DNA from: a virus
Strand: one strand, 5' to 3'
Length of the DNA stretch: 45,393 bases
Virus record (IMG/VR): IMGVR_UViG_3300014913_000023
Span: 1 to 45,393 of that record
Shown: one piece after another, positions 16,029 to 25,320 of the stretch
Layout of the letters: the number at the start of each line of letters is the position of its first letter
How positions within the stretch are numbered: position 1 is the first letter of the stretch
Program-made: the position numbers and the translations under genes
The notes under the pieces: generated by a model
Told to the model about the DNA's origin: nothing
Seen by the model: only the letters and a program-made list of their open reading frames with translations
The model's database searches: none

Positions 16029-18365
16029 ATGCAAGATATATATATATATGAAAGTAAAGATGGCGGTGAATTTTGCTTATTAAATCGAGATTTACGTACA
16101 GTCGAAGGACTTGCTAATCAAGTATATTTAGCATTATTTGCCGGTAATTTATCAAAAGATTGGTGGGGTAATGAGATAATTGAATTAGAAGAGGAAAAAT
16201 TTAATGGTACTTTTGAACAAAAATTAAAAGAAAACAATTTAACATTACAAGGAATTAGAGATTTAGAAAATAGTGCTGAGCACGATTTAAAATATTTAAA
16301 AAAATATGCAATTGTAAAAGTAGAGATTACTTTACAAAATTATAATAGAATACGTATAAATGTAAAAATCGGACAAGAAAATGTTAATTTTCTTTGGTTT
16401 GGCACGCAGCACGACTTAGAGTCAGCAATTATAGGGCGTTGTGATTCAGTTATGCCGCCTCCGCAGATTGATATTACAACAAATTTTTTACAAATTTATA
16501 AAGCATGTAATAATGTTATAATTAATTGGGATACAAAAGGTTATGTGCCTTTTGTAAAAATTGAAATATATAGAAAAATAACAGATAGTTGGGATGTAAT
16601 AGAAAATAGATTAACGAATGCGGGTACTTATAATTATATTTTTCAAACAGTATCTGAAAATGCAAAAATTAGAGTTTCAGATACTTATAATTCAATTATT
16701 TATGATGAATCGACAGAATTTAATATTTTAGGTATAGATATTGAATTTGAAACACAAAGAAATGCGGGACAATCAGTAGATGTTATTGCTGTAAATGGGG
16801 GTGTTTGTGCGATTTGCTGGGGTGATGGGACAAAAGACGATTACGTTGCAGGCATATCAGATTCACATACTTATATTTCAACTGACGATTATAGTGTAAA
16901 AATATTAACAGAAATATATATATTATCACAATTATATTTACATTCAAATAATATAACAGAAATTATTTTTAATAAAATATATGAACTTGGGAAATTATAT
17001 TTACATTCTAATAATTTGACGGGTATACTTGATTTAAGTAATGTAAAATTAACTACAGAGTTGGTATGTTATTTGAATCCAAATTTGACAGGAATCACGC
17101 ACAGCACCGTTGCTGGGCAAGAAGTAAGGTCATATCAAGCATATAGCTGTAATTTGACAGGAACACTTGATTTAAGTAATATAAAATTGACATACAAATT
17201 ATATGTTTATAATAATCAAAACTTGACAGGAATCACACACAGCACGATTGCAGGGCAAGAAGTAAGTAATTATTATGTATATGATTGTGATTTGACAGGA
17301 ACACTTGATTTAAGTAACATAAAATTGACAAATATTTTTATTAGTTATAATAATCCAAATTTGATAGGAATCACACACAGCACGATTTCGGGACAAATTA
17401 TTTCTGAGTATTATGTATATGATTGTGATTTGACAGGTACACATGATTTAAGTAATATAAAATTGACAAACAAATTTGAAGCTTTTAGTAATCCAAATTT
17501 GACAGGAATCACACACAGTACGATTTCGGGGCAAGAAATTAGTGTATACAAAGCATATAGTTGCGATTTGACAGGAACACTTGATTTAAGTAATGTAAAA
17601 TTAACAGCTAAATTATATTTGTGGATAAATCCAAATTTGACAGGAATCACGCACAGCACCGTTGCTGGGCAAGAAGTTGATAGTTATAGAGCAAATAATT
17701 GCGATTTGACAGGAACACTTGATTTAAGTAACATAAAATTGACAAATATTTTTTATTTGTGGACAAATCCAAATTTGACAGGAATCACGCACAGCACCGT
17801 TGCTGGGCAAGAAGTAAGTGGTTATAATGTAAATAGTTGCAATTTGACAGGCACATTAGATTTAAGTAACATAAAATTGACAAACGGTATAGCATGTTAT
17901 TTGAATCCAAATTTGACACAAATCACACACAGTACGATTTCGGGGCAAGAAGTAAGGTCATATCAAGCATATAGCTGTAATTTGACAGGAACACTTGATT
18001 TAAGTAATATAAAATTGACATACAAATTTGAAGCTTTTAGTAATCCAAATTTGACAGGAATCACACACAGTACGATTTCGGGGCAAGAAATTAGTGTATA
18101 TAATGTACATAATTGTAATTTAAACGTATTAGAATTTGAAAAATTAACATTACAAAATAATTGTATTATAAATTTTTCTGATAATAATATGACAACCGCA
18201 GAAATCAATGAAAATTTAACAAAAATAGATTCTAACGGAGCGATAAACGGAACTTTAACGGCAAACGGTACGAATGCCGCACCAGACACCACAAGCGGAG
18301 GTTTTAACGGCACAGCAGCGGTTACGAGTTTGCAAAGTAAAGGATGGACAGTAGTAACTAATTAA
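16029..18365 (+). CDS. Baseplate gp46-like protein fused to repeat adhesin
   Basis: A 778-residue fusion. Residues 1-140 look like the Mu gp46 baseplate protein: DIYIYESKDGGEFCLLNRDL near the start, LFAGN.. .DWWGNE and an EITLQNYNRIRINVKIGQE ending. Then comes an Ig/FN3-like part (150-235), a PKD-like domain (about 237-297, with CWGDGTKDD and SHTY), and seven complete copies plus a partial copy of a 46-residue repeat (352-701) built from two half-units, NLTGITHSTVAGQEV... and NLTGTLDLSNIKLT..., resembling leucine-rich repeats. The C-terminal NGTAAVTSLQSKGWTVVTN is a typical end for Bacteroidota surface proteins. It probably anchors in the baseplate and binds the host surface. The fusion replaces a separate fibre for gp46. 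Confidence 0.75.
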   Translation: MQDIYIYESKDGGEFCLLNRDLRTVEGLANQVYLALFAGNLSKDWWGNEIIELEEEKFNGTFEQKLKENNLTLQGIRDLENSAEHDLKYLKKYAIVKVEITLQNYNRIRINVKIGQENVNFLWFGTQHDLESAIIGRCDSVMPPPQIDITTNFLQIYKACNNVIINWDTKGYVPFVKIEIYRKITDSWDVIENRLTNAGTYNYIFQTVSENAKIRVSDTYNSIIYDESTEFNILGIDIEFETQRNAGQSVDVIAVNGGVCAICWGDGTKDDYVAGISDSHTYISTDDYSVKILTEIYILSQLYLHSNNITEIIFNKIYELGKLYLHSNNLTGILDLSNVKLTTELVCYLNPNLTGITHSTVAGQEVRSYQAYSCNLTGTLDLSNIKLTYKLYVYNNQNLTGITHSTIAGQEVSNYYVYDCDLTGTLDLSNIKLTNIFISYNNPNLIGITHSTISGQIISEYYVYDCDLTGTHDLSNIKLTNKFEAFSNPNLTGITHSTISGQEISVYKAYSCDLTGTLDLSNVKLTAKLYLWINPNLTGITHSTVAGQEVDSYRANNCDLTGTLDLSNIKLTNIFYLWTNPNLTGITHSTVAGQEVSGYNVNSCNLTGTLDLSNIKLTNGIACYLNPNLTQITHSTISGQEVRSYQAYSCNLTGTLDLSNIKLTYKFEAFSNPNLTGITHSTISGQEISVYNVHNCNLNVLEFEKLTLQNNCIINFSDNNMTTAEINENLTKIDSNGAINGTLTANGTNAAPDTTSGGFNGTAAVTSLQSKGWTVVTN
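17082..18120 (+). repeat. 138-bp coding tandem repeats, 7 full copies plus partial
   Basis: Units start at 17082, 17220, 17358, 17496, 17634, 17772, 17910 and 18048 with exact 138-bp spacing. Two patches of about six codons vary in each unit while the framework stays nearly constant. An 86-bp block (17115-17200) recurs identically at 17943-18028, and a 79-bp block (17470-17548) recurs at 18022-18100, so the last units are chimeras of earlier ones. Confidence 0.95.
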
Positions 18366-18372
18366 AAAAATT

Positions 18373-18786
18373 ATGGAATATATAGAAATTAGTAATAAAT
18401 ACGTTTTAGTACATGATTCTGAGAATGTTATATCAAAATTTTTCTTAAAATATGGTAAACTTTTTCAATCTGAGACAGGGAATAGAGAATATGTTATTAA
18501 AGATTCTCAAGAAGAAATTGATGATTATGTTATAGAACATAATTTATTGCCAGTTTGGGAGGAAAAATTAACATGGGATTTTGATACTAATTTCCGTTTT
18601 AAAATTTCGCAAAAAGATTTAATTGCTGATAATGATTTATTTGCATTATTGCAATATGCGAAAACACAAAACGATATACAGCATGTTTTTTATGCAAATC
18701 TAATAATTATTTATGTGAATTTTTTTGCAAAAGGGCATAGAGAATTATTAGAATCAAAAAATATTTTAATAGAAGAAAAATTATAA
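18373..18786 (+). CDS. Unknown protein in the baseplate cluster
   Basis: A 137-residue acidic protein without recognised family (MEYIEISNKYVLVHDSENVI...). The C-terminal half is helical (LFALLQYAKTQNDIQHVFYA). It sits between the gp46-adhesin gene and the baseplate J gene with 7 bp and 4 bp gaps, so it is co-translated with baseplate proteins. A chaperone for the adhesin, similar to tail fibre assembly proteins that often follow fibre genes, is one possibility; there is no sequence proof. Confidence 0.5.
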   Translation: MEYIEISNKYVLVHDSENVISKFFLKYGKLFQSETGNREYVIKDSQEEIDDYVIEHNLLPVWEEKLTWDFDTNFRFKISQKDLIADNDLFALLQYAKTQNDIQHVFYANLIIIYVNFFAKGHRELLESKNILIEEKL

Positions 18787-18790
18787 AAAA

Positions 18791-19960
18791 ATGACAATAC
18801 CATCTTTAAATGACTTATATACAAGCATTAAGCAAGATTTAAAAAATAAACTCGGAATAACATCATTTGTCGGCAAAACTGTACTAAATGCAATATCTTT
18901 AGTACAAGCGGCAAAATTAAAAATATATTACTTATCGTTAAGTTTTGTTTATAAAAATATTTTTGTAGATCAGGCTGTTTCTGTTCAAAAAGGTGGTAGT
19001 TTAGAACGTTTTGGAAAAGTAAAGCTTAATAGACTTCCGTATCCGGCTACAGCAGGAGAATATAAATTAGCAATAACCGGGTCAGTAGGGGCTACAATCC
19101 GTGCCGGCACTACGTTTAAGTCATTAGATTCAAGTACAAATCCTGATAAATTATTTATTACAAACATAAATACTACGTTAATTGCTTCTCCTGAAACGAT
19201 TGAAATAAGAGCGTTAGAATTAGGTTCAACTGCACAACTCGAAAGTGGTGATGAATTGCAAGTTACAGCACCGATTGAAAATATTGATAGTTTTGCAAAT
19301 ATTACAGCTGTAACAACTATTGCTGCAGATGCTGAAAGTTTTGAAGAGTATAGAGAAAAAGTAATAGAATCTTATCAGACTGAGCCTCAAGGAGGTTCAA
19401 AAACTGATTATAGATTATGGAGTGCAGATGTAAGTACTGTAAGATATGTATATCCTTATGTTAGAGATAGTTATGCAGGTGAAATTAATTTATATATTGA
19501 AGCTTACGAAGATGATTCTACAGATGGACACGGCACGCCTACAGCAGCAACGCTTTCAGACGTAGAAACAGTTTGTAATTTTGATCCTGACACATCAAAA
19601 CCTTTGAACGAAAGAGGGCGTATGCCGATGGGAGTTTTTAATGTTAATTACTTAGTTATTAGCCCATTACCTGTAGATGTTACAATTACAGGATTAAGTG
19701 ATGTAAGCTATTTAACTGAAATTGAAGCACAAATAAAGGAATTTTTAAAAGATATAAGACCATTTGTAGGAGGTGCAGACAATCCAAATGATATTAATAA
19801 AGATAAGCTTTATCTGACTGATATACAAGGCATTGTAAGAGATATTATTGGTTTTAATGCTACATTTTCGGCAGTAGAAATGACTGTTGATAGTGTTAAT
19901 TATACTATATATCAATTTGAAAATGGAGATATACCTTATATTAATAGTGTTACTGCTTAA
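18791..19960 (+). CDS. Baseplate wedge protein, baseplate J family (Mu gp47)
   Basis: A 389-residue baseplate J-type protein, which links wedges around the hub. The N-terminal helices (PSLNDLYTSIKQDLKNKLG...) are followed by GGSLERFGKVKLNRLPYPAT and AGEYKLAITGSVGATIRAGT, the conserved T-G-x-x-G-x-x-I-x-x-G-T/T-x-F entry to the beta domain, then ESFEEYREKVIESYQTEPQG-G-S-K-T-DY with W-S-A-D-V-S-T-V-R-Y-V-P/Y. Both blocks are diagnostic of this family. The gene order 46-47-48 follows Mu. Confidence 0.88.
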   Translation: MTIPSLNDLYTSIKQDLKNKLGITSFVGKTVLNAISLVQAAKLKIYYLSLSFVYKNIFVDQAVSVQKGGSLERFGKVKLNRLPYPATAGEYKLAITGSVGATIRAGTTFKSLDSSTNPDKLFITNINTTLIASPETIEIRALELGSTAQLESGDELQVTAPIENIDSFANITAVTTIAADAESFEEYREKVIESYQTEPQGGSKTDYRLWSADVSTVRYVYPYVRDSYAGEINLYIEAYEDDSTDGHGTPTAATLSDVETVCNFDPDTSKPLNERGRMPMGVFNVNYLVISPLPVDVTITGLSDVSYLTEIEAQIKEFLKDIRPFVGGADNPNDINKDKLYLTDIQGIVRDIIGFNATFSAVEMTVDSVNYTIYQFENGDIPYINSVTA

Positions 19961-19971
19961 TATACAATGAT

Positions 19972-20631
19972 ATGCAAGAAAAACTATTAAAATTAACAAA
20001 ACAATTATTTCCAGCAGGGCGTGCGTGGTGGCTTTATAAATATGGAATTTTTACACAATTTTTAGAAGCTCTTACAATTTCTGAACAAAATGCTTTAGAA
20101 ACGTGTTATAATATATTAGATTCTTGTTTACCTGATAATGATGATTTTTCTAATGAAGATGCTACAAACTGGGAGTCTTCTTTAGGTTTAATGGATTTAT
20201 CACATTTAACATTATCAGAACGAAAAATTGCAATTAAAGAAAAAATTAAATATCCCGGAGAAATACCTGCTCGACAACATTATTTATATTTACAAGGTAG
20301 GCTTAGAAATGTAGGATTTGATGTTTATGTACACTTAAATACAATACCAATTCCTTATAATGCAGCACTTTATGGCAAAACAAGGTACGGAACATTAAAT
20401 TATGGTGCGGCGGCTGTAAGTGGCGAAATTATAGCAAATTATATTGACAGTTCAAAAGATTCTAATTTTGTGTTTGGAGGCATTGATAATATGAAAGCAA
20501 CATTTTTAATTGGCAATGTTTCAGGTGGTTATGCGAATATTTCTGCAATTAGAAAACAGGAATTTAGAGAATTAATATTAAAAGTTAAACCTGCTCAAAC
20601 GGCAGGAATTTTAAAAATAAATTATATTTAA
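19972..20631 (+). CDS. Mu gp48-like baseplate/tail protein (YmfQ/DUF2313 family)
   Basis: A 219-residue protein. The N-terminus LLKLTKQLFPAGRAWWLYK matches the 'L-x-x-L-[FL]-P-x-G-x-A-W' signature of this family; later ATNWESSLGL...TLSERKIAIKEKIKYPGEIP.. is the usual 'W-E-x-x-L-G-L-x3-L-x5-R' block. It lies directly after baseplate J, as gp48 does in Mu. It likely links the wedge to the fibre. Confidence 0.8.
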   Translation: MQEKLLKLTKQLFPAGRAWWLYKYGIFTQFLEALTISEQNALETCYNILDSCLPDNDDFSNEDATNWESSLGLMDLSHLTLSERKIAIKEKIKYPGEIPARQHYLYLQGRLRNVGFDVYVHLNTIPIPYNAALYGKTRYGTLNYGAAAVSGEIIANYIDSSKDSNFVFGGIDNMKATFLIGNVSGGYANISAIRKQEFRELILKVKPAQTAGILKINYI

Positions 20632-20640
20632 TAATAACAC

Positions 20641-21270
20641 ATGTCTGTAGAAATTAGCGAAATTACACAATTAGTAGGAGCAGTAGGTTCTGTCGCTCTT
20701 TTATTTGTGAAAAATTTAAGGGATCGATTTAAAGATAAGAAATTACAAGAAAAAGCACACAATAGAAGAAATCGATATGAAAAAAAGCTTGATGATGTTG
20801 CTCATAATTTGCAAGAACATATTGATACAGATAAAGCTCTGTATAGTTTACCTGTCGTACTTCGAGCAGAGGCACAAGATATAATAGAGAAAAGAATTGT
20901 CGGTAATCTGGAAATGAAAAACGCAATTATACAGGCGGTTACTTTAATATCAGAAGCAGCTCACAGAGTTATCAAAGATGACTTTTCAGAAATGAGTATA
21001 AAACTGTTAAAATCTGATTTGATAAGCAATGCTAAATTAGTACGTAAATCATTAACAGATAATAATTTACCTTTTGAAAATTCGGTAGAGATAAAAAAAT
21101 ATTTTGAAAGTGTGAAAAAAGAAGCTGTATATCCTGCTATAAAAATTTATATTAAAAATATACATGGAATTAAGTATTTGAAAAATGGAAATAGATTAAA
21201 TGAATACAAAAATATATCAAAAGACTTTGTTAAGTCTCTAATTCATAAGGTTTTAAATTTACAAAAATAA
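20641..21270 (+). CDS. Unknown protein with N-terminal hydrophobic helix
   Basis: A 209-residue basic protein. A hydrophobic N-terminal segment (EITQLVGAVGSVALLFVKNL) is followed by a long Lys/Arg/Glu-rich helix (RDRFKDKKLQEKAHNRRNRY) suggesting a coiled coil, then helical regions to the end. The layout is that of a one-pass membrane protein with a large soluble part. It is placed among tail genes, between gp48 and a fibre gene, so it could be a structural or lysis-related protein; there is no family match by eye. A start at 20641 (9 bp after the previous stop) is the only sensible one. Confidence 0.55.
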   Translation: MSVEISEITQLVGAVGSVALLFVKNLRDRFKDKKLQEKAHNRRNRYEKKLDDVAHNLQEHIDTDKALYSLPVVLRAEAQDIIEKRIVGNLEMKNAIIQAVTLISEAAHRVIKDDFSEMSIKLLKSDLISNAKLVRKSLTDNNLPFENSVEIKKYFESVKKEAVYPAIKIYIKNIHGIKYLKNGNRLNEYKNISKDFVKSLIHKVLNLQK

Positions 21271-21274
21271 AAAA

Positions 21275-21823
21275 ATGGCTAAAGATTTAAGTTTGCAAAC
21301 AGGAATCGATAATTCAGATGCTAATTATTTGAATGGCAAAATAGTTGATAATCAGACACTTATAGGAGAAGGAATTAATCAAGACATTGTTCAGTTTTTT
21401 CAAAAATTAATGCATGATTCTCTTTTAGTTGTTAATGATGATTTTGATAACGAAAATAATGGTTATCAGTTCATTAGTGCATTGCGATTATATATAGACA
21501 AACGGATTCAAGTTAAAAAAGGATATTCAAAATTTCTTGATATTGGAAATTGGAATATGAACTCTTCGGGTACGGGAATTACATCTATATCGGTACCTCA
21601 TGGCTTATCTGATCATGAAAAAATACGTAATATATCTGTAATTATAAGAAATGATGCAGGAACTAAAGTTTATCCACTTGCGATGGAGGACGGCGTAGGT
21701 ATAAGTGAAATAAATGCAACAAATGTAGATTTAACAGCAAGTACAGGTAAATATTTTGATACTGCAAATTTTAGTGCAACATCTTATAATAGAGGTTTTG
21801 TGAAAATTGATTATGTTGCATAA
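21275..21823 (+). CDS. Probable tail fibre or short tail protein
   Basis: A 182-residue protein. After a polar N-terminus (SLQTGIDNSDANYLNGKIVD and NQTLIGEGINQDIVQFFQKL) comes a beta-rich region (TSISVPHGLSDHEKIRNISV with DGVGISEINATNVDLTAS). The N-terminal 'NG-x-[IL]-x-[DN]-x-T-x-x-G-x-x-I-N-x-D-x-x-Q-F' pattern is common at the start of tail fibre proteins in Bacteroidota phages. Its final codons GTT GCA TAA start the 22-bp tandem repeat that follows. Confidence 0.5.
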   Translation: MAKDLSLQTGIDNSDANYLNGKIVDNQTLIGEGINQDIVQFFQKLMHDSLLVVNDDFDNENNGYQFISALRLYIDKRIQVKKGYSKFLDIGNWNMNSSGTGITSISVPHGLSDHEKIRNISVIIRNDAGTKVYPLAMEDGVGISEINATNVDLTASTGKYFDTANFSATSYNRGFVKIDYVA

Positions 21824-21892
21824 CATATTTTTACCTGTTGCATAACATATTTTTAACTGTTGCATAACATATTTTTACCTGTTGCATAACAT
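21814..21892 (+). repeat. 22-bp tandem repeat, 3.6 copies, across a stop codon
   Basis: Units start at 21814, 21836, 21858 and (partial) 21880, each TGTTGCATAACATATTTTTA plus two bases, with one base change in unit 2. The first unit includes the last codons and TAA of the fibre-like gene; the last unit runs into AAAAAAATG of the next gene. A single related copy lies at 3759-3779. The unit contains the imperfect palindrome GTTGCATAAC. Confidence 0.9.
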
Positions 21893-21898
21893 AAAAAA

Positions 21899-22618
21899 AT
21901 GAAAAAAACATTTGATATAAATGCAGATGAATTTGTTGAGCTTATTAATAAATTAGAAAAGCTCAACAAGTCTGCAATGCCTATTACAGTAAGAGGTACG
22001 TTAAATGATTTAGCATTTGATATGAAAAAAAATGAACTATTTAAGTCTTTTGATAATCAATTTATTATAAGAAAAAAATCTTTTATAAGGAGTCAAACAG
22101 GAATTAATAAGTGTAAAAATACTTTTGATATTCAACAAATGACTGCAAAAGTGGGCGTTTTGTCTTCAAGTAAATCAAAAGCTGGATTGAGAGCACAAGA
22201 AATCGGCGGTAACGCCACAAGAACGGACTATTTGCCTTATCAAAATAATAAAGGAAAAACACCTGCACGCATATCAAGTTTGCATGAAAAACGAATTTCA
22301 AAAAATAAAAAAGTTAGTGAATTAACGGATGTTATAAAAATTACAGGCGGTCGCAACCCCTTTAAAAATAAGAAGTTCAGGCGTGCGGCTTTTAAAGGCG
22401 GTAAGGGAACTTATATAAATTATAACGGATTTGTCGGACAAATTAAAAAAGTTAAAACAAGACCTTTAGATATTGATTTTGAAGTATTATATAAACTTGA
22501 TAAAAATAAAAAAGTACAGATTGATAAATCACCTTTTTTATATCCCGCAGCAACAAAAAGTCATAAAAAAGTATTAAAGTTATTTAAAGAACGTGCAAAA
22601 AGAAAAATGAAATTATGA
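21899..22618 (+). CDS. Unknown basic virion-region protein
   Basis: A 239-residue, strongly basic protein. The N-terminal part (FVELINKLEKLNKSAMPITV, RGTLNDLAFDMKK) and the C-terminal YPAATKSHKKVLKLFKERAK resemble the two ends of minor tail/tail-completion proteins of the HK97 gp10 kind, where an 'L-x-x-L-x-x-x-x' helix start and a 'P-x-x-P-A-x-x-x-x-K' end are seen. The middle is Gly/Lys-rich. The start lies after the 22-bp repeats, and the stop overlaps the next ATG (ATGA). Function unproven. Confidence 0.5.
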   Translation: MKKTFDINADEFVELINKLEKLNKSAMPITVRGTLNDLAFDMKKNELFKSFDNQFIIRKKSFIRSQTGINKCKNTFDIQQMTAKVGVLSSSKSKAGLRAQEIGGNATRTDYLPYQNNKGKTPARISSLHEKRISKNKKVSELTDVIKITGGRNPFKNKKFRRAAFKGGKGTYINYNGFVGQIKKVKTRPLDIDFEVLYKLDKNKKVQIDKSPFLYPAATKSHKKVLKLFKERAKRKMKL

Positions 22619-23802
22619 ACTGGTTAGACAGAATAGAAAATATAAATCTTGAAATAATTACAGGCGATGGAGAGTCATATTTTCCGTTGTGGAAACAAGC
22701 TGAAAAGCAAGTTGCATATAACGTACAGACTTATGACTTCGCAGGAGTTGAAGGTTCGTATGTTGATAGAAAATTAAGAAAAGCATATAAGTATCCTTTA
22801 GTTTTATGGTTTCAAGGTGAAAATCATATTGATGAAGCTAATAAATTTTTATTAAGTTCTGAAAATCCTAAAGAATGGACAATTAAGCACCCTATTTATG
22901 ACAATTTATATGTGCAACCTCTTGAATTTACGATTGATAATTCTTTGATGAATGTAACAAAAATTACCGGTACAGTTGTTGAAACTTTAACAAGTAAATA
23001 TCCGCAAGCGAAAGTAAATAATGTTCATAAAATTAAAACCGCAAAAAAGGATATTGATGAAAAAACAAAGGTTTATTTTGATGAAAATTTAAGTACGTTA
23101 TCAATAAAATCGGCTGAGAATACTGTACAAAATATTTCTGATAACTATACTAAACACATTGAAAATGAGAAAGATGTAGAAAAGTATAAAAATTTTTTAC
23201 GTGTCGCTTCGCAGTCAGCACAGGGAGTAGCAAATGATATTATAAGTTATATAAATGATATTCAAAATTTAATAAATTTTCCTTTTCAAATTTGGCAATC
23301 TGTACAGGGTAGAGTACAATCTGTAATAGATTCTGTAAATAATTTGCAAATAAATATTTTTGATTCAAAAGATGATAAAAAATTATTTGAAATAAATCAA
23401 ACATGCTTATTATCAATTGCTTGCAATTGTGCTGTAAATCCGACACAAGATTCTGATTATAAAACAAGGAATCAAGTATATGATATTGTAAATAAAATAA
23501 TTGATGCTTATAGTTATATTTTAAAAATGTTTGATGATTCTGAACATGAGCAAAATTCTGATTTGGCTCAAAGGCTTGATTTTATTGTAAATTTAACAAT
23601 TGGAGAATTATATCAGATTGCATTAAAATCAAAACAGGAAAGAAATATTATTTTAGAAAATGATAATAATATAATAAATTTAACTCAAAAATTTTATAGT
23701 TTTTCGGATAGTAATTTAGATGATTTTATTATTCAAAATGATATTTCTTTAGATGAATATATTTGTATAAAAAAAGGTCGTAAAATTAAATATTATGTAT
23801 AA
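22615..23802 (+). CDS. Mu gpN-like (DNA circularisation N-domain) baseplate protein
   Basis: A 395-residue protein. The N-terminal 115 residues (NWLDRIENINLEIITGDGES ... FAGVEGSYVDRKLRKAYKYP ... FLLSSENPKEWTIKHPIYDN) have the layout of the 'DNA circularisation protein N-terminal' domain, now known to be a tail-tube-like baseplate/hub part. The remainder is helical and Asn-rich and ends with DEYICIKKGRKIKYYV, which resembles the start of a LysM-like or gpX-like segment. It is followed by the gpP-like gene as N is followed by P in Mu. Confidence 0.7.
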   Translation: MNWLDRIENINLEIITGDGESYFPLWKQAEKQVAYNVQTYDFAGVEGSYVDRKLRKAYKYPLVLWFQGENHIDEANKFLLSSENPKEWTIKHPIYDNLYVQPLEFTIDNSLMNVTKITGTVVETLTSKYPQAKVNNVHKIKTAKKDIDEKTKVYFDENLSTLSIKSAENTVQNISDNYTKHIENEKDVEKYKNFLRVASQSAQGVANDIISYINDIQNLINFPFQIWQSVQGRVQSVIDSVNNLQINIFDSKDDKKLFEINQTCLLSIACNCAVNPTQDSDYKTRNQVYDIVNKIIDAYSYILKMFDDSEHEQNSDLAQRLDFIVNLTIGELYQIALKSKQERNIILENDNNIINLTQKFYSFSDSNLDDFIIQNDISLDEYICIKKGRKIKYYV

Positions 23803-23814
23803 TTATGTATATTT

Positions 23815-24816
23815 ATGAAACTAACAATAAACGATAAAGATTTTACTCATTTTGTAAGTTTTGATATAACTTTAACTCACAACGCCGTTGCAAGCTCGTT
23901 TACGTTTACTGGGCTTAACAGAATGATTCCTGACTATTTAACATATCCTAAATGTGAAATTTTTGATGAAAACGATCAACTATTGTTAAGTGGTATAATT
24001 ATATCACAACAGCAAAAATTAAGCTCAACTTCTGAACTTTTTTCAGTATCCGGATATTCGAAAGCAGGCATACTTGAAGATTGTAATTTACCTAAAGAAT
24101 TATATCCTTTACAAAATAATAATTTGAGCTTAAAGGAAATTTCTGATAAAATATTATCATTTTATGATATTGAATTTTCTTATACTGAAAATGTTGCAAT
24201 TGATTTTACTAAAAATTATAATCAAACTACTATAAAAATTGATGAAACTATTAAGCAATATCTTGACAGGCTTGCAACACAGCGAAATATTATACTTACA
24301 AATACGAGGCACGGAGACCTTCTTTTTACACGATTTAATTCAGACGATTTATATACAGAGTTAGAGATTGAAGAAGGTCGCACGGGATTTATAAGTGCAG
24401 AATTGACGGTAAATGGGCAAGAAATGTACGCAGAAACTACTATTTTAAAACAAGCAGGCGAAAATCCTGATTCAGGACAATATACTATAAAAAATCCGTA
24501 TGCAGCTGATACTCAAAGAACTAAAACTAAAATATTAAGAAATGGAAATATATTTGATGTAAAAAATGCGGCTCTCTCTGAACTTCATAATCAATTAAGA
24601 CATATTAAGATAAGAATTGAAGTTACAGAATACGCTGCAACAGGCAGTATAGTTGAGTTTAAGGCTGCAAGCTTAGGGATTAAGGACTGGGTATATTTAT
24701 TTGTTGAACAAGTGAAAATCGTGGGTACTGCAAAAAATATTAAATATGAATTAATATGCGTCCCTCTTGATGTATATACTGAGAATGAGAATGTTGAAAA
24801 TATATTTGATAAATAA
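23815..24816 (+). CDS. Baseplate hub protein, Mu gpP / gpD-like
   Basis: A 333-residue hub protein (late control D family in the broad sense), forming the trimeric hub above the spike. N-terminal FVSFDITLTHNAVASSFTFT followed by FDENDQLLLSGIIISQQQKL and FSVSGYSKAGILEDCNLPKE are typical for gpP, where the segment ends in 'G-x-S-x-x-x-x-L-x-D-[CS]'. The C-terminal half (VTEYAATGSIVEFKAASLGI) carries the second beta domain. It precedes the gp45-like spike gene, as in Mu. Confidence 0.82.
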   Translation: MKLTINDKDFTHFVSFDITLTHNAVASSFTFTGLNRMIPDYLTYPKCEIFDENDQLLLSGIIISQQQKLSSTSELFSVSGYSKAGILEDCNLPKELYPLQNNNLSLKEISDKILSFYDIEFSYTENVAIDFTKNYNQTTIKIDETIKQYLDRLATQRNIILTNTRHGDLLFTRFNSDDLYTELEIEEGRTGFISAELTVNGQEMYAETTILKQAGENPDSGQYTIKNPYAADTQRTKTKILRNGNIFDVKNAALSELHNQLRHIKIRIEVTEYAATGSIVEFKAASLGIKDWVYLFVEQVKIVGTAKNIKYELICVPLDVYTENENVENIFDK

Positions 24817-24819
24817 AAT

Positions 24820-25290
24820 ATGATTACAATAAGTCGTGTAAAAAAATCAACGTCAGAATTTATAAAAATTCTTAGGTTTGGAAAAAATGATATTCAAACA
24901 GCCGACAATGTGCAGCCGTTTGGTGTTGACAGTAAGCCTGTTATGGACTTGCAAGCAGTACACAGCACAACTCAGAATGATGAAAAAAGTGTGATTTTAG
25001 GGTATATTCAAAAATCTGAAAAAACAGATGAAGGTGAGATTCGGATATATTCAACTGATGAAAATAATATCGAAAAATTTTATATTATTCTGAAAAAAAA
25101 CGGTACTGCTGAAATTGGTGGCAGTGTAGATTTTATGGTAAGATATAACGCCTTAAATTCAGGTTTACAGGCGTTTGTAAATACTTTGAATGCAAATCTT
25201 ACAACCGCATTTACATCAGTTGGCGGCACATGGGTTCCTGCTACTTTAGATATTTCAAATGGCAAGATTGATGAAGTTAAGGTTTTGTGA
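24820..25290 (+). CDS. Baseplate spike protein, Mu gp45-like
   Basis: A 156-residue protein that would form the membrane-piercing spike under the hub. OB-fold-like N-terminus (DIQTADNVQPFGVDSKPVMD with VILGYIQKSEKTDEGEIRIY) followed by a short repetitive beta part (YIILKKNGTAEIGGSVDFMV) and a tail VRYNALNSGLQAFVNTLNAN, which is the usual layout of Mu gp45/P2 gpV proteins. Last gene of the late operon; it converges on the prim-pol gene 30 bp away. Confidence 0.72.
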   Translation: MITISRVKKSTSEFIKILRFGKNDIQTADNVQPFGVDSKPVMDLQAVHSTTQNDEKSVILGYIQKSEKTDEGEIRIYSTDENNIEKFYIILKKNGTAEIGGSVDFMVRYNALNSGLQAFVNTLNANLTTAFTSVGGTWVPATLDISNGKIDEVKVL

Positions 25291-25320
25291 TTTTTAAATG
25301 CAGGTGTTTTTTTAATTAAT

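Noticed and set aside
17082-18120. Regular 138-bp repeats as a CRISPR array
   Set aside because: The repeats are in frame within a long gene, the period is far too long and there are no short repeat-spacer units. They encode LRR-like protein repeats.
16029-18365. Diversity-generating retroelement acting on the adhesin
   Set aside because: No reverse transcriptase, template repeat or Avd gene is present; the variation is explained by shuffling of identical blocks.
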